From NCBI GenBank assembly GCA_963792175.1, contig CAWBVG010000018.1, forward strand, positions 1 through 64,000: a DNA stretch of 64,000 nucleotides. Reading direction: 5' to 3'. Made by a program: the position numbers and the translations under genes. Within the stretch, counting starts at the first letter, position 1. Each line of letters begins with the position of its first letter. Positions 28,667 to 39,460 of this stretch are shown here, in pieces. Under the pieces are notes generated by a model. That model had not been told where the DNA came from. It saw nothing but the letters and a program-made list of their open reading frames with translations, and ran no database searches. This DNA is from CAWBVG01 sp963792175 (GTDB taxonomy: Bacteria; Acidobacteriota; Vicinamibacteria; Vicinamibacterales; CAVVIG01).

Positions 28667-29734
28667 CTAGGGCCGGGGCGTTGGGGCGGGCGCTGCGACA
28701 CGAATCTTGACGTCCTTCGCGGCCTTGGTCTCCACACCAGGTTTGCCCAGGAACCCGAGATCGCGGAACCAGTCGATGAACCGGTTCGGCCACGTGCCGA
28801 ACGGCGTGCCATCACGATCTTTCAGGCCGTTCCCATGCACGCCGTTTCCGTAGAGATGCATCTCGAGGTTGGGAATACGCGCTTTCAGGAACGCGGCAAA
28901 GTATTCGTCGGCCCACTGCGCGTGAATGGCATCGCCGGTGCCGGCCGACGCGATGAACGAAGGCGGCGCATCCCTGGGAATCGCCGTGTTCGGATCGCGG
29001 GCAAATGGCGTCGGACCCGGATAAATCAACACGGCGAAATCGGGCCGCGACCGGACCGCGCGCAGCGGATCGCCCGGCGCGTTGTTGGCCTGATCGAACG
29101 TGTCGTAAAAGACCGCGGCCGGCGCCACGAGCTCGGCGCCAGCCGAGAAACCCATCAGGCCGATCTTGTTCGCGTCGATGCCCCATTCCTGCGCATGCGC
29201 GCGGACCATGCGCACGGCCTGCTGCGCGTCGTAGACCTCGTCGGTTTGCGCGTTGTACCCATCGCGGCGCAGCCGGCTCCGCAGGATGACGGTCGTCACC
29301 CCGTATTGATAGAAGTAGGACACGAGGTCGGCGCCTTCAGTGCCGACGTTCAACGTGTTGTGTCCGCCGCCGGCGATGAGAATGACGGCCGCCCCGGTGT
29401 TCGTGCCGCGTTCGACACGATGCAGCTCGATCGAGGGGTTGTGAATGTTGACGATGCTCTGGATGCGGCCGGGCACACCGCTGGTCATGTTGTGCTGCTC
29501 CGGCTCGTTGACCCGGTCCTGCTTCAGAAACGGCGAGCCGGGTGGATACAACAGAAACACTTCTCCACCCTGGAGAATCGGCGCCGGCACGAATCCCGCC
29601 GGGGTCACCGTCCCCGGCGCGGTCACGGCGCCTGAAGGCGCCGGCGGCTGCTGCGGGTTTTGAGCCGAGGCCGGGACCGGCAGAGACAAGAACAGAGACA
29701 GCAGTCCAATCGTCTTCGCACTGAAGGTATGCAT
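28667..29734 (-). CDS. Exported alpha/beta hydrolase (acetyl xylan esterase/BD-FAE-like)
   Basis: I choose the ATG at 29734, two bases after the DUF1080 stop, giving 355 residues. The signal peptide is AKTIGLLSLFLSLPVPASAQ. The core has AAVILIAGGGHNTLN (oxyanion loop), GLMGFSAGAELVAPA (nucleophile Ser), ASAGTGDAIHAQWADEYFAA (Asp region) and GNGVHGNG (His). The length and the GGGH oxyanion motif fit bacterial BD-FAE or acetylxylan esterases that deacetylate polysaccharides. It pairs with the DUF1080 gene in a two-gene operon for periplasmic sugar work. Confidence 0.85.
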   Translation of the reverse strand: MHTFSAKTIGLLSLFLSLPVPASAQNPQQPPAPSGAVTAPGTVTPAGFVPAPILQGGEVFLLYPPGSPFLKQDRVNEPEQHNMTSGVPGRIQSIVNIHNPSIELHRVERGTNTGAAVILIAGGGHNTLNVGTEGADLVSYFYQYGVTTVILRSRLRRDGYNAQTDEVYDAQQAVRMVRAHAQEWGIDANKIGLMGFSAGAELVAPAAVFYDTFDQANNAPGDPLRAVRSRPDFAVLIYPGPTPFARDPNTAIPRDAPPSFIASAGTGDAIHAQWADEYFAAFLKARIPNLEMHLYGNGVHGNGLKDRDGTPFGTWPNRFIDWFRDLGFLGKPGVETKAAKDVKIRVAAPAPTPRP

Positions 29735-29736
29735 GG

Positions 29737-30584
29737 TCAATTGATCTTCTTGACCCAGATATTCCGCACCGACACCTTGGTCGTCGCCTCGATCTCGATG
29801 CCGAACCGGCCGGGCTGATTGTTCGACGAGGCGGGATCGTCGTCGATCATCACCGCCATGAGCTGGCCGTTGACGATGTGCACGAACGTGCCGCCGCGCG
29901 CGATGACGACGTACTGATTCCAGTCGTTCGCCTTGACCACGGTGCCGAGCGCCGCGCGATCGGCGATCGTGCCCACGAGCGTCTTGCTGCGCGCGCCGAA
30001 GCCTTCCACCACCTGTCCGCGCCAGGCGAGAATCCGCATCGGCGTGTTCTCCGAGTAGAACTGCCCGGTATAGACGCGGCTCGGCCAGAAGTCGGCCTGC
30101 GGACCCGTCATCATCCAGTTCAAGTTGACCGGGCCCACATTGGCGGTCACCGCCGGCGAGATGTTGGCCAGCCACGGCAGCCCGGTCTGGCTTCGATACT
30201 GGATCCCGCTGCCGCCGTCGCCTTCAACCTTGATCTCGAACTTCAGCGTGAAATCCCGCGCGACGAGATCCCGATAGACGATGTAGTTGTTGCCGCTGGG
30301 ATTGGTTGGCGTGGACTCGCCGACAATCGCGCCGTTCTCGGCGCGCCAGAACTTCGGGTTCCCGTCCCATCCCTTGAGGCTGACGCCGTCGAAGAGCGAG
30401 ACATAGCCCGTGTGGTCGTTGAAGTCGAACGGCGCCGGCTCGGTAAACACCATGCGTCCGCCGGCGGCGGGCGGCCGGGTCGGGTGGCGGGCGGCTGCTG
30501 CGCGCGCCCGATGGCTGACATCGTCATGACGGTCAGAGCCACACTCGCGCTCCATCTCGCGATCGACGCTCGAGCTCGCGCCAT
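29737..30584 (-). CDS. Exported DUF1080 protein (one frameshift near 30480)
   Basis: The start is the ATG at 30584 with signal peptide ASIARWSASVALTVMTMSAI, cut after GRAQ. A shift in a G/C-rich stretch near 30480 leads into GGRMVFTEPAPFDFNDHTGY, then the DUF1080 hallmark SLFDGVSLKGWDGNPKFW and FEIKVEGDGGSGIQYRSQ, ending RNIWVKKIN. Intact length would be about 282 residues. The domain is concanavalin-like and probably acts on or binds sugars in the periplasm. It is co-transcribed with the hydrolase two bases downstream. The single shift probably reflects an assembly indel. Confidence 0.8.
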
Positions 30585-30609
30585 CACTCCTCCTTGCCGG
30601 GTCAGCGTA

Positions 30610-33094
30610 TCAGCCGCGCAAGGCGACAATGGGATCGGTTCGCGTCACCCGCCACGCCGGCACGATGCAGGCTGCCAGCGCGGCAACGACAATCACGACG
30701 AAGGCCGATGCAAACGACACGGATCGCGGGGCTGACCCGATACAGGAGATATCCCATCAGCCGCGTCAGCTCGAACGCCGCGACAGAGCCTAGCGCCACT
30801 CCGCCGATCGTCAACGCGATGCCGCGGACCATCACCACGCGCAACAAATCCCTCGGGCCGGCGCCGAGCGCCATTCGCAGCGCCAGTTCGCGGCTATTCT
30901 GCGACACCGTCGCGGCCATCACCCCATACAGGCCGACAGCCGCGAGCATCAGAGCGAGACCGCCGAACACGGTGAGGATCGTCACGGCAATCCGCTGCGA
31001 GGCCGTCGTGCGGTCGACCTGTTCCCGCATGGTGATGAGCTCGCCCGGCGCGATGTTGGCGTCGAGCGCATGGATCGCGCGCACCAACGACGGTGCGAGG
31101 GCAGCCGCGCTCTGCGGCGTGCGAATCTGGAGCGCCGCGACCGCCGAGAAATTCTGCCGCAGCGGCACGTAGAAAAATGGTTGCGGCGTTTCCAGGAGAT
31201 TCCGGTACCTGGCCGCCCTCGCGACGCCGACGACCTGCAACCACTTCCCTTTCACCTGCAGTCGCCGTCCGACCGGGTCGGCGTCCCGCCAGAACTGAGC
31301 GGCCATCGTCTCATCCACGATCGCCACCGGCAATGACGTCTCGTTGTCGGCCCGAGTGAATTCGCGGCCCGCCACCAGAGGGATCCCCATCGTGGCCAGG
31401 AAGGCCGGCCCGATTTCGTTGTACTCCGCCGTCGGCTGCTGGTCGCGTGGAGCGTCGTATCCATCGACGGCGATCGGAGAAGACGAGTAGGTCCGGTACG
31501 TGAACGGCGTCATCCTGGACCAGGCGGCGTGCTCGACGCCGCCGATCGACTCGAGGCGATCGACGAGCTCGTCCTGAAAGGTCTTCGCGCGCTGCGGGTT
31601 GTATCCGGCCGTGAACAGGTCGACGGAGGTCGTCAGCACGCCCTCGGTCGAAAAGCCGGGATTCGCGTTGCGGACGGCCTGAAGACTTTGGACGAGCAGC
31701 CCGGCGCCGACCAGCAGCACAAAGCTCAGGGACATCTGGATCAGCACGAGACTCGACCGCATCCAGGAGCGTCCGCGCGCTCCGACAACCCCACCGGACT
31801 GCGATCGCAGCGCACGCGCGAGGTCGATGTTGCTCGTCACGATGGCCGGCACCAGCCCGAAGAGAAGCGTCGACACCATACAGACACCGGCGCTCAACCC
31901 GAGTACCCGCCAATCAAGCGCGCCAGGCAGCCGCAACAGGACGCCACCGCGCGGCGGCGTCAACAGCGCCAGCGCGTCGCGCAGCCAGTTGGCCACGACG
32001 AATCCGCCCGCCGCAGCGAACGCCGACAGGATCAACCCCTCGGTCAACAGCTGCTTCACCAGACGTCCGCGTCCGGCGCCGAGGGACAGCCGAATCGTCA
32101 TCTCCTGTTGTCGCGCGAACGCCCGCACCAGCAGCAGATTGCCGACGTTCGCGCACGCGATCACCAGCACGGACAGCACCACGACGAGCGCGATGCCGAG
32201 CGTCGGCAGCAGCGCACCGGCGTTGTTGAACGGCGTCTGCCACAGCGGATACAACCGGACGCCGCGGCCGCGGTTTGTCTCGGGATGGTCGTGTTCCAGC
32301 CGGGTCATCACCGCTGACAGCTCGGCCTGCGCCTGCTCGATGGTCACGCCGCGCTTCGGCCGGACAAACCCTTCAATCCACTCCTGCCCGCGATCCTCGA
32401 GCTTGTAGACGCCGGCGTCGAACTGTGCCTGCATGGACGCCGGAACCCAGAACTGAAACGCGTAGCCGACGAACGTCCCGTAGAACCCCTTCGGTGCGAC
32501 GCCGACGATCGTGAACGGCAGGCCGTTCAACAGCTGCGTCTTGCCGACGATGGACGGATCACCGCGAAAGCGGTCCTGCCACATCTGGTGACTGATCACG
32601 ACCACGGGATGGGCGTTGCGGCCGGAGTCTTCGCCCGGCTCGAATCCGCGACCGAGCACCGGATGCACGCCGATGGCGTCGAAGTAGTTCGCGGAGACCA
32701 TGCTGCCCGGCACCCGCTCGGCGCGATCGCCGACGCTCAGCGTCGTGCCCGTAATCTTCTCGGCGATGAACGACTCGATCAGCGTGCCGCTGCGCGCGAG
32801 ATCCTGAAAGTCGGGCCACGACATGTCGGTGGTGCCCGCGGCGCCGCGATTGGTCCCGGCCACAGCCAGAAGCCGCCCCTGATCCGCGACGAGCGGAAAC
32901 GGTCGCAGCAGAATGCCCTCGATCCAACTGAAGACCGCGGCGTTGGTGCCAATACCAAGCGTCAGGCACAGGATCGCGAGGAGGGAGAAGCCGGGACTGC
33001 GGCGCAGCATGCGGAGACCGTATCGAAGGTCATGAATCATGGCTGGAACACCCCGCCGAAGCCGCGGTTCAGGCGACTCAGAATCGCCCACCAT
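30610..33094 (-). CDS. ADOP-type ABC transporter permease (one frameshift near 30720)
   Basis: The conserved start MIHDLRYGLRMLRRSPGFSL (ATG 33040) is the usual ADOP beginning; an upstream ATG at 33094 is also in frame. First FtsX unit: VVVLSVLVIACANVGNLLLV. Second half: SSLVLIQMSLSFVLLVGAGL and TVFGGLALMLAAVGLYGVMA. Near 30720 the frame changes so that the natural end VAALAACIVPAWRVTRTDPI, VALRG is reached at a TGA at 30610-30612. Two MacB-like periplasmic domains are present. No ATPase gene is adjacent, and no PadR gene is next to this copy. Confidence 0.85.
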
Positions 33095-33143
33095 TGCGAC
33101 CAGACAGCGCAGAGAATCAAGGCGCGACAGTGTATCGCCGCCG

Positions 33144-33188
33144 TCGGAGGTTTTTTAGCTCCGATCAGCAGGCCGAACCCCTGCTGAT
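33144..33188. other. Two tandem hairpins in intergenic region
   Basis: TCGGAG-GTTTTTTAG-CTCCGA (6-pair stem, 33144-33164) is followed by ATCAGCAGG-CCGAACC-CCTGCTGAT (9-pair stem, 33164-33188). They lie between the divergent ADOP permease and the secreted protein gene at 33287, about 100 bases before its ATG. They could be a terminator read on either strand, or 5'-leader structure. Confidence 0.35.
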
Positions 33189-33286
33189 GAGCCGGACTGC
33201 TCGACCCACGTCGAGAGCCGACGCGAGCCTCCTACCGTAGCGCGCGACGGAAGACTTATTGCAGAGAAAGTTGTGAGGATATTTTT

Positions 33287-34376
33287 ATGCCGCGTCTTGT
33301 CCTTATTCTGGTCATGGGCATCGCGACCTCGGCCATCGCTGCAGGGGCAGCACCCAAGAATTCGCGCGACACCGCCATCGCACGGGCACAGGTGTGGGAA
33401 GCCACCGACATCCCATCCATGGACCTCAAGACCGGCCCCACAGGCGAGAAGGCATTCAAGTTCCTCGAAACAGTAACCTGCAAGTACGACAGCAAGAAAC
33501 TGCCGGGCGCGACACCGAAGTTTGCCTGCCGGATCGAGCAGGACGACGAGGTGAAGGTCAAGTACGGCGGCAGCAACGGCGAGGTGTATGCCGAGGTGGC
33601 CGCCACGCGACTGTTGTGGGCGATAGGGTTTGGAGCCGATCGGTATTACCCCGTCAAGATTGTGTGTCGAGGATGCTCCACTGACATCCCCGGCGTCATC
33701 CGCAGCCCACAAGAAACCCTGGTCGATCCCGCGATCATCGAGCGCAAGATGCAAGGCAAACCGTTGGAACCCAATGACATCTGGGCGTGGGACGAATTGG
33801 ATCGCGTCGACGAACGAGCGGGTGGCGCTCCGCGCGCCCAACGCGACGCCCTCAAACTGATGGCGGTCTTCCTGCAGCACAGCGACAACAAGCCGGAGCA
33901 GCAGCGCCTGATTTGCCGCGACCAGCCGAAGGACAAGACAAAGGGGAAAGCGGCCGAACGCCGTGGCGGAGCGAGGGCCTGCGACCATCCGTTCATGTAC
34001 ATGCACGATGTGGGACGTCACGTTCGGCCGCTCGAACAAGCTGAATCAGAATGCGGTCGGCTCCATGAATCTCGTCGAATGGTCCCGCACGCCGGTCTGG
34101 AAAGATACCGCGGCCTGCGTGGGCAATCTGCCGAAGTCGATCACGGGAACGTTTTTCGACCCGCCGATCAGCGAAGAAGGACGCCAGTTTCTCGCCGACC
34201 TGCTGGTGAAGCTGTCGGACGAACAGTTGCGGGGGATGTTCGAGGCGGCGCGCGTCACCCTGCGCCTTCGCAATCCAGCGGATCTCTCGTCAGGCTTCCC
34301 CACGGTCGACGAATGGATCGCGGCGTTCAAGACCAAACGCGACCAGATCGTCAACCGTCGCTGCTCGGCGACGTAG
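33287..34376 (+). CDS. Exported protein with protein-kinase-like motifs (one frameshift near 34015)
   Basis: The signal peptide is LVLILVMGIATSAIAAGAAP. A region VKVKYGGSNGEVYAEVAATR, LLWAIGFGADRYYPVKIVC resembles the Lys strand and Glu helix of kinase N-lobes. LKLMAVFLQHSDNKPEQQRL resembles the HxDxKxxN catalytic loop, and MYMHDVG-VTFG looks like a metal-binding DxG. A frame change near 34015 separates DVG from TFGRSNKLNQNAVGSMNLVE. The C-terminus ends IVNRRCSAT. This pattern recalls the HipA/PI3K/Fam20-type kinase superfamily, but that is an inference from spacing. The presence of Cys pairs (CRGCS) and a signal peptide place it outside the cytoplasm. Confidence 0.6.
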
Positions 34377-34392
34377 CCAGGCGCCGCCCAAT

Positions 34393-35559
34393 TCACGGAC
34401 CGAATCGTCCCACGTGGAGGAGTCGGGCCGTGAGAAACGCGAGGCCCGCTCCCGCGATGGTGACGAGTGCGCCCATCTTCATCTCGAGCAGGACCGGCCC
34501 GGGGGGCATGACGGCGGTTGCGAACAACAAGGCGAAGACCAGCCCAATCGAAGCCGTGGCGCCAACGACGATCAGCTCACGCCAACCGACGTGTCTCGGG
34601 AGGTGCAACCCCACCAGGATCGCCATCCCCGCAGCGGCGACGATGCCAATCGGTCGTGCCAGGGCGCCGACTGGAATGGCCCAGGTGCCCGGCTCGAGTC
34701 CGTGAAACGGGACGCCGGCGTTGACGAGCCCGAACAGCAGCAGGACCCCTTCCACAGGAAACCGCCACCAACGTTCAAACTGGGTCAGCGTATCGTGCGC
34801 CTCCGGTGCGGGCTCGACCAGGAGACCGCGATCGCGCAACCCATGGGGGAAGAAGGGAACGATCGGCACCAGCGCGAGTGCCGGGTAGACGCCCGCCAGA
34901 TACAGGGCCGACCAGGACAACGTCCCCGGACCGATCAGGTAAATCCAGAAGTTCCTGGTGCCGCGCCGGCGCAAGGCCGCTGCCGCACCGATGGCCACCG
35001 CCATCAGACCGAGACCGATGATCGGGTGCGCATCGGCCGCAGGTTGGACCACGGCCACGAACGCCAGGCCGATCGCGTCAGCGGAAATCGCCAGCAACAG
35101 CAGAAAGGGGACCGCCGGATGACGCCCGAAGATCAGCCGGGCGACGACGTAGCTGCCGGGAATATCGATGGCGCTGGATGCGACCCATCCCCCCGCCAGC
35201 ATGTATTCATCCACGTACTGCACAAACGCCAGATAGGACGCGATGGACGCCACGACACCGCCCACGGCTGCAGCGACCGGCAGCGCGGCACGTCGCCAGG
35301 GGTGCAGCGCCCCGTCCGGCAGTGTGGCTTCCACGACCTCCTTGGTGATCAGTCCGAGGAAGAAGGCGATGGCGACCTCGTTGACGAAAAACGCGTTGGC
35401 GTGCGCGAATTGAAAGTAGCTGTCGGGGAGCGTGTTCGCCCAGACCAGCGCCATGGCGCAGCCGAGCGGCAGCGCGATCAGATAGTCGTGCACGAAGCCC
35501 GAGACGTGCCGGGCGAGACGCCGGCTTCTCGACTTCGCTGGCGGTTCGTGGCGCGTCAC
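34393..35559 (-). CDS. nhaA: Na+/H+ antiporter NhaA
   Basis: The 388-residue protein has 11-12 helices. NhaA-family motifs are VNEVAIAFFLGLITKEVVEA (helix 2 area), LAGGWVASSAIDIPGSYVVA (equivalent to the GTWGIPMATDIAF segment) and LLLLAISADAIGLAFVAVVQ. The last of these has a single Asp where the E. coli enzyme has an Asp-Asp pair, so ion binding may differ. It exchanges cytoplasmic sodium for protons and helps control pH and salt. It converges on the kinase-like gene with a 16-base gap, and its start is 21 bases after the stop of the phosphatase gene, so the two may be co-transcribed. Confidence 0.85.
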   Translation of the reverse strand: MTRHEPPAKSRSRRLARHVSGFVHDYLIALPLGCAMALVWANTLPDSYFQFAHANAFFVNEVAIAFFLGLITKEVVEATLPDGALHPWRRAALPVAAAVGGVVASIASYLAFVQYVDEYMLAGGWVASSAIDIPGSYVVARLIFGRHPAVPFLLLLAISADAIGLAFVAVVQPAADAHPIIGLGLMAVAIGAAAALRRRGTRNFWIYLIGPGTLSWSALYLAGVYPALALVPIVPFFPHGLRDRGLLVEPAPEAHDTLTQFERWWRFPVEGVLLLFGLVNAGVPFHGLEPGTWAIPVGALARPIGIVAAAGMAILVGLHLPRHVGWRELIVVGATASIGLVFALLFATAVMPPGPVLLEMKMGALVTIAGAGLAFLTARLLHVGRFGP

Positions 35560-35580
35560 CAGACTTCTCTCATGTCCGTC

Positions 35581-36537
35581 TCAGCGCTCGGTCCGGTCCT
35601 GACGACGCTGAACCGAACCGGAATCGACGGTCGCACCGGTTCGGGAGACCACCTGGAAGGACAGCCGGTTGCCATCGATTTCCACGAGCATGAAACTGAG
35701 ATCCTGATCGAAGGCTTGTGCGGTCATGGCGGAGCGCCTGGTGTCGCCCCGTCTCAGCTGACCCGAGGCGCCCTCGACAAAGTAGAGGATCCCTTTTTGC
35801 GGGGTCAGCCGTTCATAGATGTGGTCGTGGCCCGCAAAGACGACGCTGACGCCCTGTGCGACGAACAGCGGCTCGAACAGCACCCGCACGTCGACCGACG
35901 ACCCATGCGTGCCGCCATCGGAGTAGATCGGATGATGGAAGTAACAGATCTTCCACTCCTCCGTCGCGCTCTTCAACGCGTTCTCGAGCCAGGCCAGCTC
36001 CCTGCGATCGACCTGGTTGCTGTCGAGCGCGAAGAACCGGACGTTCTTCGTCGCGTGGCTGTAGTACTGATTGCCGTCCATGTTCCAGAGCGGATATTTG
36101 CGGTTGGCGGGATCGTCGTGATTGCCGAGCGAGGCATAGAACTTGACGCCGCTGTCGAGCAGCGCCTGATAGGGTTTCGAGAACTTTTTGACGAGGTCCT
36201 GCGGTCCCTGGCCGCCGTAGATGTTGTCGCCCAGCATGATGACGCGATCGAACGCGAACTTCCGGTGGAACTGCGCCATCTGATTCGCGATCTGGTACTG
36301 CGGCGAATCGCCGGTTCCGGCGTCGCCGATGACAGCGAACTTCACCGAATTCGGCGCGTTGGGAAGCGAGAGCTCCTGGGCCGCGGCGCTCCACCAGCCG
36401 AGGCCGAGGAGCAGTGTGGCCAGGAGCCAGGCGCCGTACTTGCGCGTGCGCCCGAGCGCTTGGCCGCGCAGGTAGACGGCGCCGAGGGCGAGCGTCAGAA
36501 CGAGAACCGCGGAGAGCGACCCGCTGACAACCACCAC
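35581..36537 (-). CDS. Membrane-anchored metallophosphoesterase (purple acid phosphatase-like)
   Basis: The 318-residue protein has two hydrophobic segments near the N-terminus (VVVSGSLSAVLVLTLALGAV and YGAWLLATLLLGLGWWSAAA). All dimetal phosphatase motifs follow: FAVIGDAGTGD, VIMLGDNIYGG, LGNHDD, CYFHHPIYSDGG and FAGHDHIYERL. The catalytic part would face the periplasm. The pattern resembles tartrate-resistant acid phosphatases. It precedes nhaA by 21 bases on the same strand and follows a TonB receptor and another phosphatase, so the neighbourhood looks directed at organic phosphate. Confidence 0.88.
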   Translation of the reverse strand: MVVVSGSLSAVLVLTLALGAVYLRGQALGRTRKYGAWLLATLLLGLGWWSAAAQELSLPNAPNSVKFAVIGDAGTGDSPQYQIANQMAQFHRKFAFDRVIMLGDNIYGGQGPQDLVKKFSKPYQALLDSGVKFYASLGNHDDPANRKYPLWNMDGNQYYSHATKNVRFFALDSNQVDRRELAWLENALKSATEEWKICYFHHPIYSDGGTHGSSVDVRVLFEPLFVAQGVSVVFAGHDHIYERLTPQKGILYFVEGASGQLRRGDTRRSAMTAQAFDQDLSFMLVEIDGNRLSFQVVSRTGATVDSGSVQRRQDRTER

Positions 36538-36637
36538 CGGAGTCTACCTGCCTGCGAAACGCGCTCGCAAGGTCGGCGGAACGAGAAGTCGAGCGTGCGC
36601 CGCCTGATGGCTGCCGGGGTAAACGGCGCGATCGTGA

Positions 36638-39460
36638 CTACTTGAGGGAGGGGACCCACCGGACCCCGAAAGCAAACGTCGGCTTGTAGAACTCCCGCTG
36701 GACGACGTACTGCGGGCTGCCGTTGTAGAAGCCGAACACCTCGTTGGTCAGGTTCAGGCCGTACACCACCACCGAGAGGTCCGGTGCCAGACGCGCACGT
36801 TCGCCTGCGCGTCGACCTGCAGGTGCGTGTACAGATAGCTGTCTCCGCCCGGACCTGCGGTGCCGCCGGCCGTCAGGTCGCCCGGCTTGCATCGGCGTGC
36901 CGTCGCTGTTCAGGTTCTGATACTGGTAGGCGATAGATATTCGCGCCGTTGTAGCTCATGCCCAGCCGAATCGACATCGGCCCATGATCGTAGGTCGGGC
37001 TGATGTTCCAGGTATGCGGCGCCTGCCGCAGCAGCGGCGGGCTATCGGTCCGCAGGGGTAGGCCGCGCGCCTCTGACGTCGTGTAGCCGTAGTTCGCCGA
37101 GAGCCCGAGTCCGCCGAAGACGCCGGGCAGAAACCCGCAGGTGCTGCTGGTAGCGCGATCTCGAAGCCCTGCAGCGTCGCGCTGCCGGCGTTGCCTGGCT
37201 GCGACACGAGATAGCCGGCGTACGGCCCCGAGGTCGGCCGCGTCTGCGTCGCGATGATCGGATCGCTCAGCGACTTGTAGAAGTAGCCGGCCTGGATCAG
37301 GCCCGAGCGGCGCCAGGTATTGCTCGAGCAGCACGTCGAAGTTGTCGGCGTGCTCGGCTTCAGATCCGGGTTGCCGAGGCTCACCGTCGGCGGTTTCTGC
37401 GTGTCAGTTCGACCGGGCCGACCGCTTCGAGATGTCCTGCGGATTCGGGCCGCGACAGCGCCCGGCTGTAGGCACAGCCGCACCGTCGGTGTTCGGCATG
37501 GCGCGACATTCAGCGACGCGCTCGGCAGCACGTCGGTGTAGTTGCCGCCGGCCTTGAAGTCCTTCTGCCCGTGTTCGCGTTGAAGCTCAGCGTGTCGACG
37601 TGCGTCGATTCGACGCGGACGCCGGCGACGAGCCGCGCGCGCGCCGACAGATCGAGCGTGTTCATCACGTAAGCCGCCGCCACGCGCTCGGTCAGGTCGA
37701 ACTGCGTCTTGTTCGGCTCCCGGTCCGCCGGTGACGATGAACTGCTGCGGATGCGACGCACGTAGTTCTGGATGTGCGTCGAAGTCGACATTTTGCGACG
37801 GCCACGGATAGCTGCCGTCGTAGTAGTTCGGGTCGGTGAAGTTGCCGGCGAACTGAGCGATCGGAATCGTCACGCCCTTCGCGACGGTGTAGGTCGTCGT
37901 GTAGGAGTCGTTGTACTTGTTGCCGTTCCGGAACTTGCCGCCGACCTCGAGCGTGCCGAGTCGTCCGCCCGACGTGATACATCTTCCCGTAGCGACGCCG
38001 AGCCCTGCAGGTTGCAGCTGCGCCGACTCGCCGACCGACGCCGGGATTCCAGCTCGACAGCTGGTAGTTCGTGATGTCCTCGGTGTTCGTCGGCCCGGGC
38101 GTGAAGCACGACGCGCTGAACTGCGGCAGATAGGCGTCGGTCGTCGCGGCCGGATCGTACGCGCAGTTCGTGTCCGGTCCGTTCCATTTGAAGTTCGCGC
38201 CGCCGTTGCCGCCCGACTGCAGCATCCGCGACCGCGCGACGGACGCGTCCCAGCGTCAGCCAGCTCAGTCCGAGGGTGTGACGGCCGCTGCCGACCATGT
38301 TCCCGACGGCGTAGTCGGGCCGGCGCCAGTCGATGCTGGCCGCCGGCACGTCGCCGTCGTTGAGCGTATAGACCCACTTCTGGCCCCAGTTCCGGAACGT
38401 CGAGTACAGCCCGCGCACCGCGAGGCTCGATCCGCTGTTCACGCGGTAGTCGGTGCTGCCGGAGAGCCCCACCGCGTGCGGTAGTACATGTAGTCGCGCA
38501 GATCGATGCTGTCGTAGTGCGGGCTCAGGCTGTCACGGTCGGCGACGGCTCGATGTCGTTGATGCCGCGTCCGTTCCAGTCGTAGGTGCCGCCGAGCAGC
38601 ACGCCGAGCTTCTTGTCGCGGCCGAAGCGCTTGCCGAGCGTGACGTTCGAACTGGCTGACGCCGCGGCCGCCGATGATCGGCGTGATAGCCGCCCAGCGC
38701 GGAGACCATCACCATCGGCTGCTCGCCCGCCGTCTTGGTTCGCAGGTTCACGCTGCCGCCGATGCCGTCGCCGTCCATGTTGGCCTGCAGCGTCTTGTTG
38801 ATCTCGACCGACTCGACGAGGTCGGAGGCGAGCGTGTCCAGCTTGATCTGGCGCACGCCGCTCTCCGGCGACGGCACGTTCACGCCGTCGATCGTCAGGT
38901 TGCTCAGCCGCGGCTCGGTGCCGCGGATCTGCACGTACTTGCCCTCGCCTTCGTCGCGCTCGAGCGTGACGCTCGGCAGCCGGCCGAGCGCGTCGGCGAC
39001 GTTCGCGTTCGGCAGGCTCGTGATGACCTCCGCGGACAGCACCTGCACGATGTTGTCCGCGGTGCGCTCGCGGTTGATCTGCTCGGCCTCGCCTCTGCGG
39101 CCGCGCGGCGGTCACGAGAATCTCCTCGCTCTGGCCGGCGACGTCGAGCCGCGATCGAGTGCGGGACGACTGGCCGGCCGCCACCTGACACGTTCCTGCT
39201 GAATTCGAGGAAGCCGACGAAGGTCACGGTCACCGTGTAGTCGCCCGGTGCGAGAGCCGAACACCACGAAATCGCCGTTCGCGTCGGTCACGGCGTGCGC
39301 GCCGCCTGGCGTGACGGTCACGCGCGCGCCCTGCAGGACCGCATCCGACGAGTCGGTGACGCGCCCTTGAATGGAGCTATTGCGCGATTGCGCCCGGGCC
39401 GGCGATGGAGAAAACGATGGCCAGGACGATCATCGCGATCGCGATCGTAATCGTGCGCAC
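36638..39460 (-). pseudogene. TonB-dependent receptor with N-terminal carboxypeptidase-regulatory-like domain, many frameshifts
   Basis: Pieces on the minus strand in all three frames reconstruct one receptor. A signal peptide (VRTITIAIAMIVLAIVFSIA from GTG 39460) is followed by IQGRVTDSSDAVLQGARVTV (carboxypeptidase regulatory-like). The plug contains QVLSAEVITSLPNANVADAL, GRLPSVTLERDEGEGKYVQI, RGTEPRLSNLTIDGVNVPSP and VESVEINKTLQANMDGDGIG. Barrel strands run to the end YKPTFAFGVRWVPSLK. The plug is that of the Xanthomonas/Caulobacter type receptor subfamily, which imports sugars or organophosphates. At least eight breaks occur, a higher density than elsewhere. The substrate is inferred only from the neighbouring phosphatases. 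Confidence 0.7.

Noticed and set aside
34414..36645. Long plus-strand frame of about 740 codons
   Set aside because: It runs antisense to NhaA and the phosphatase, both of which have catalytic motifs. The composition is atypical for a protein.
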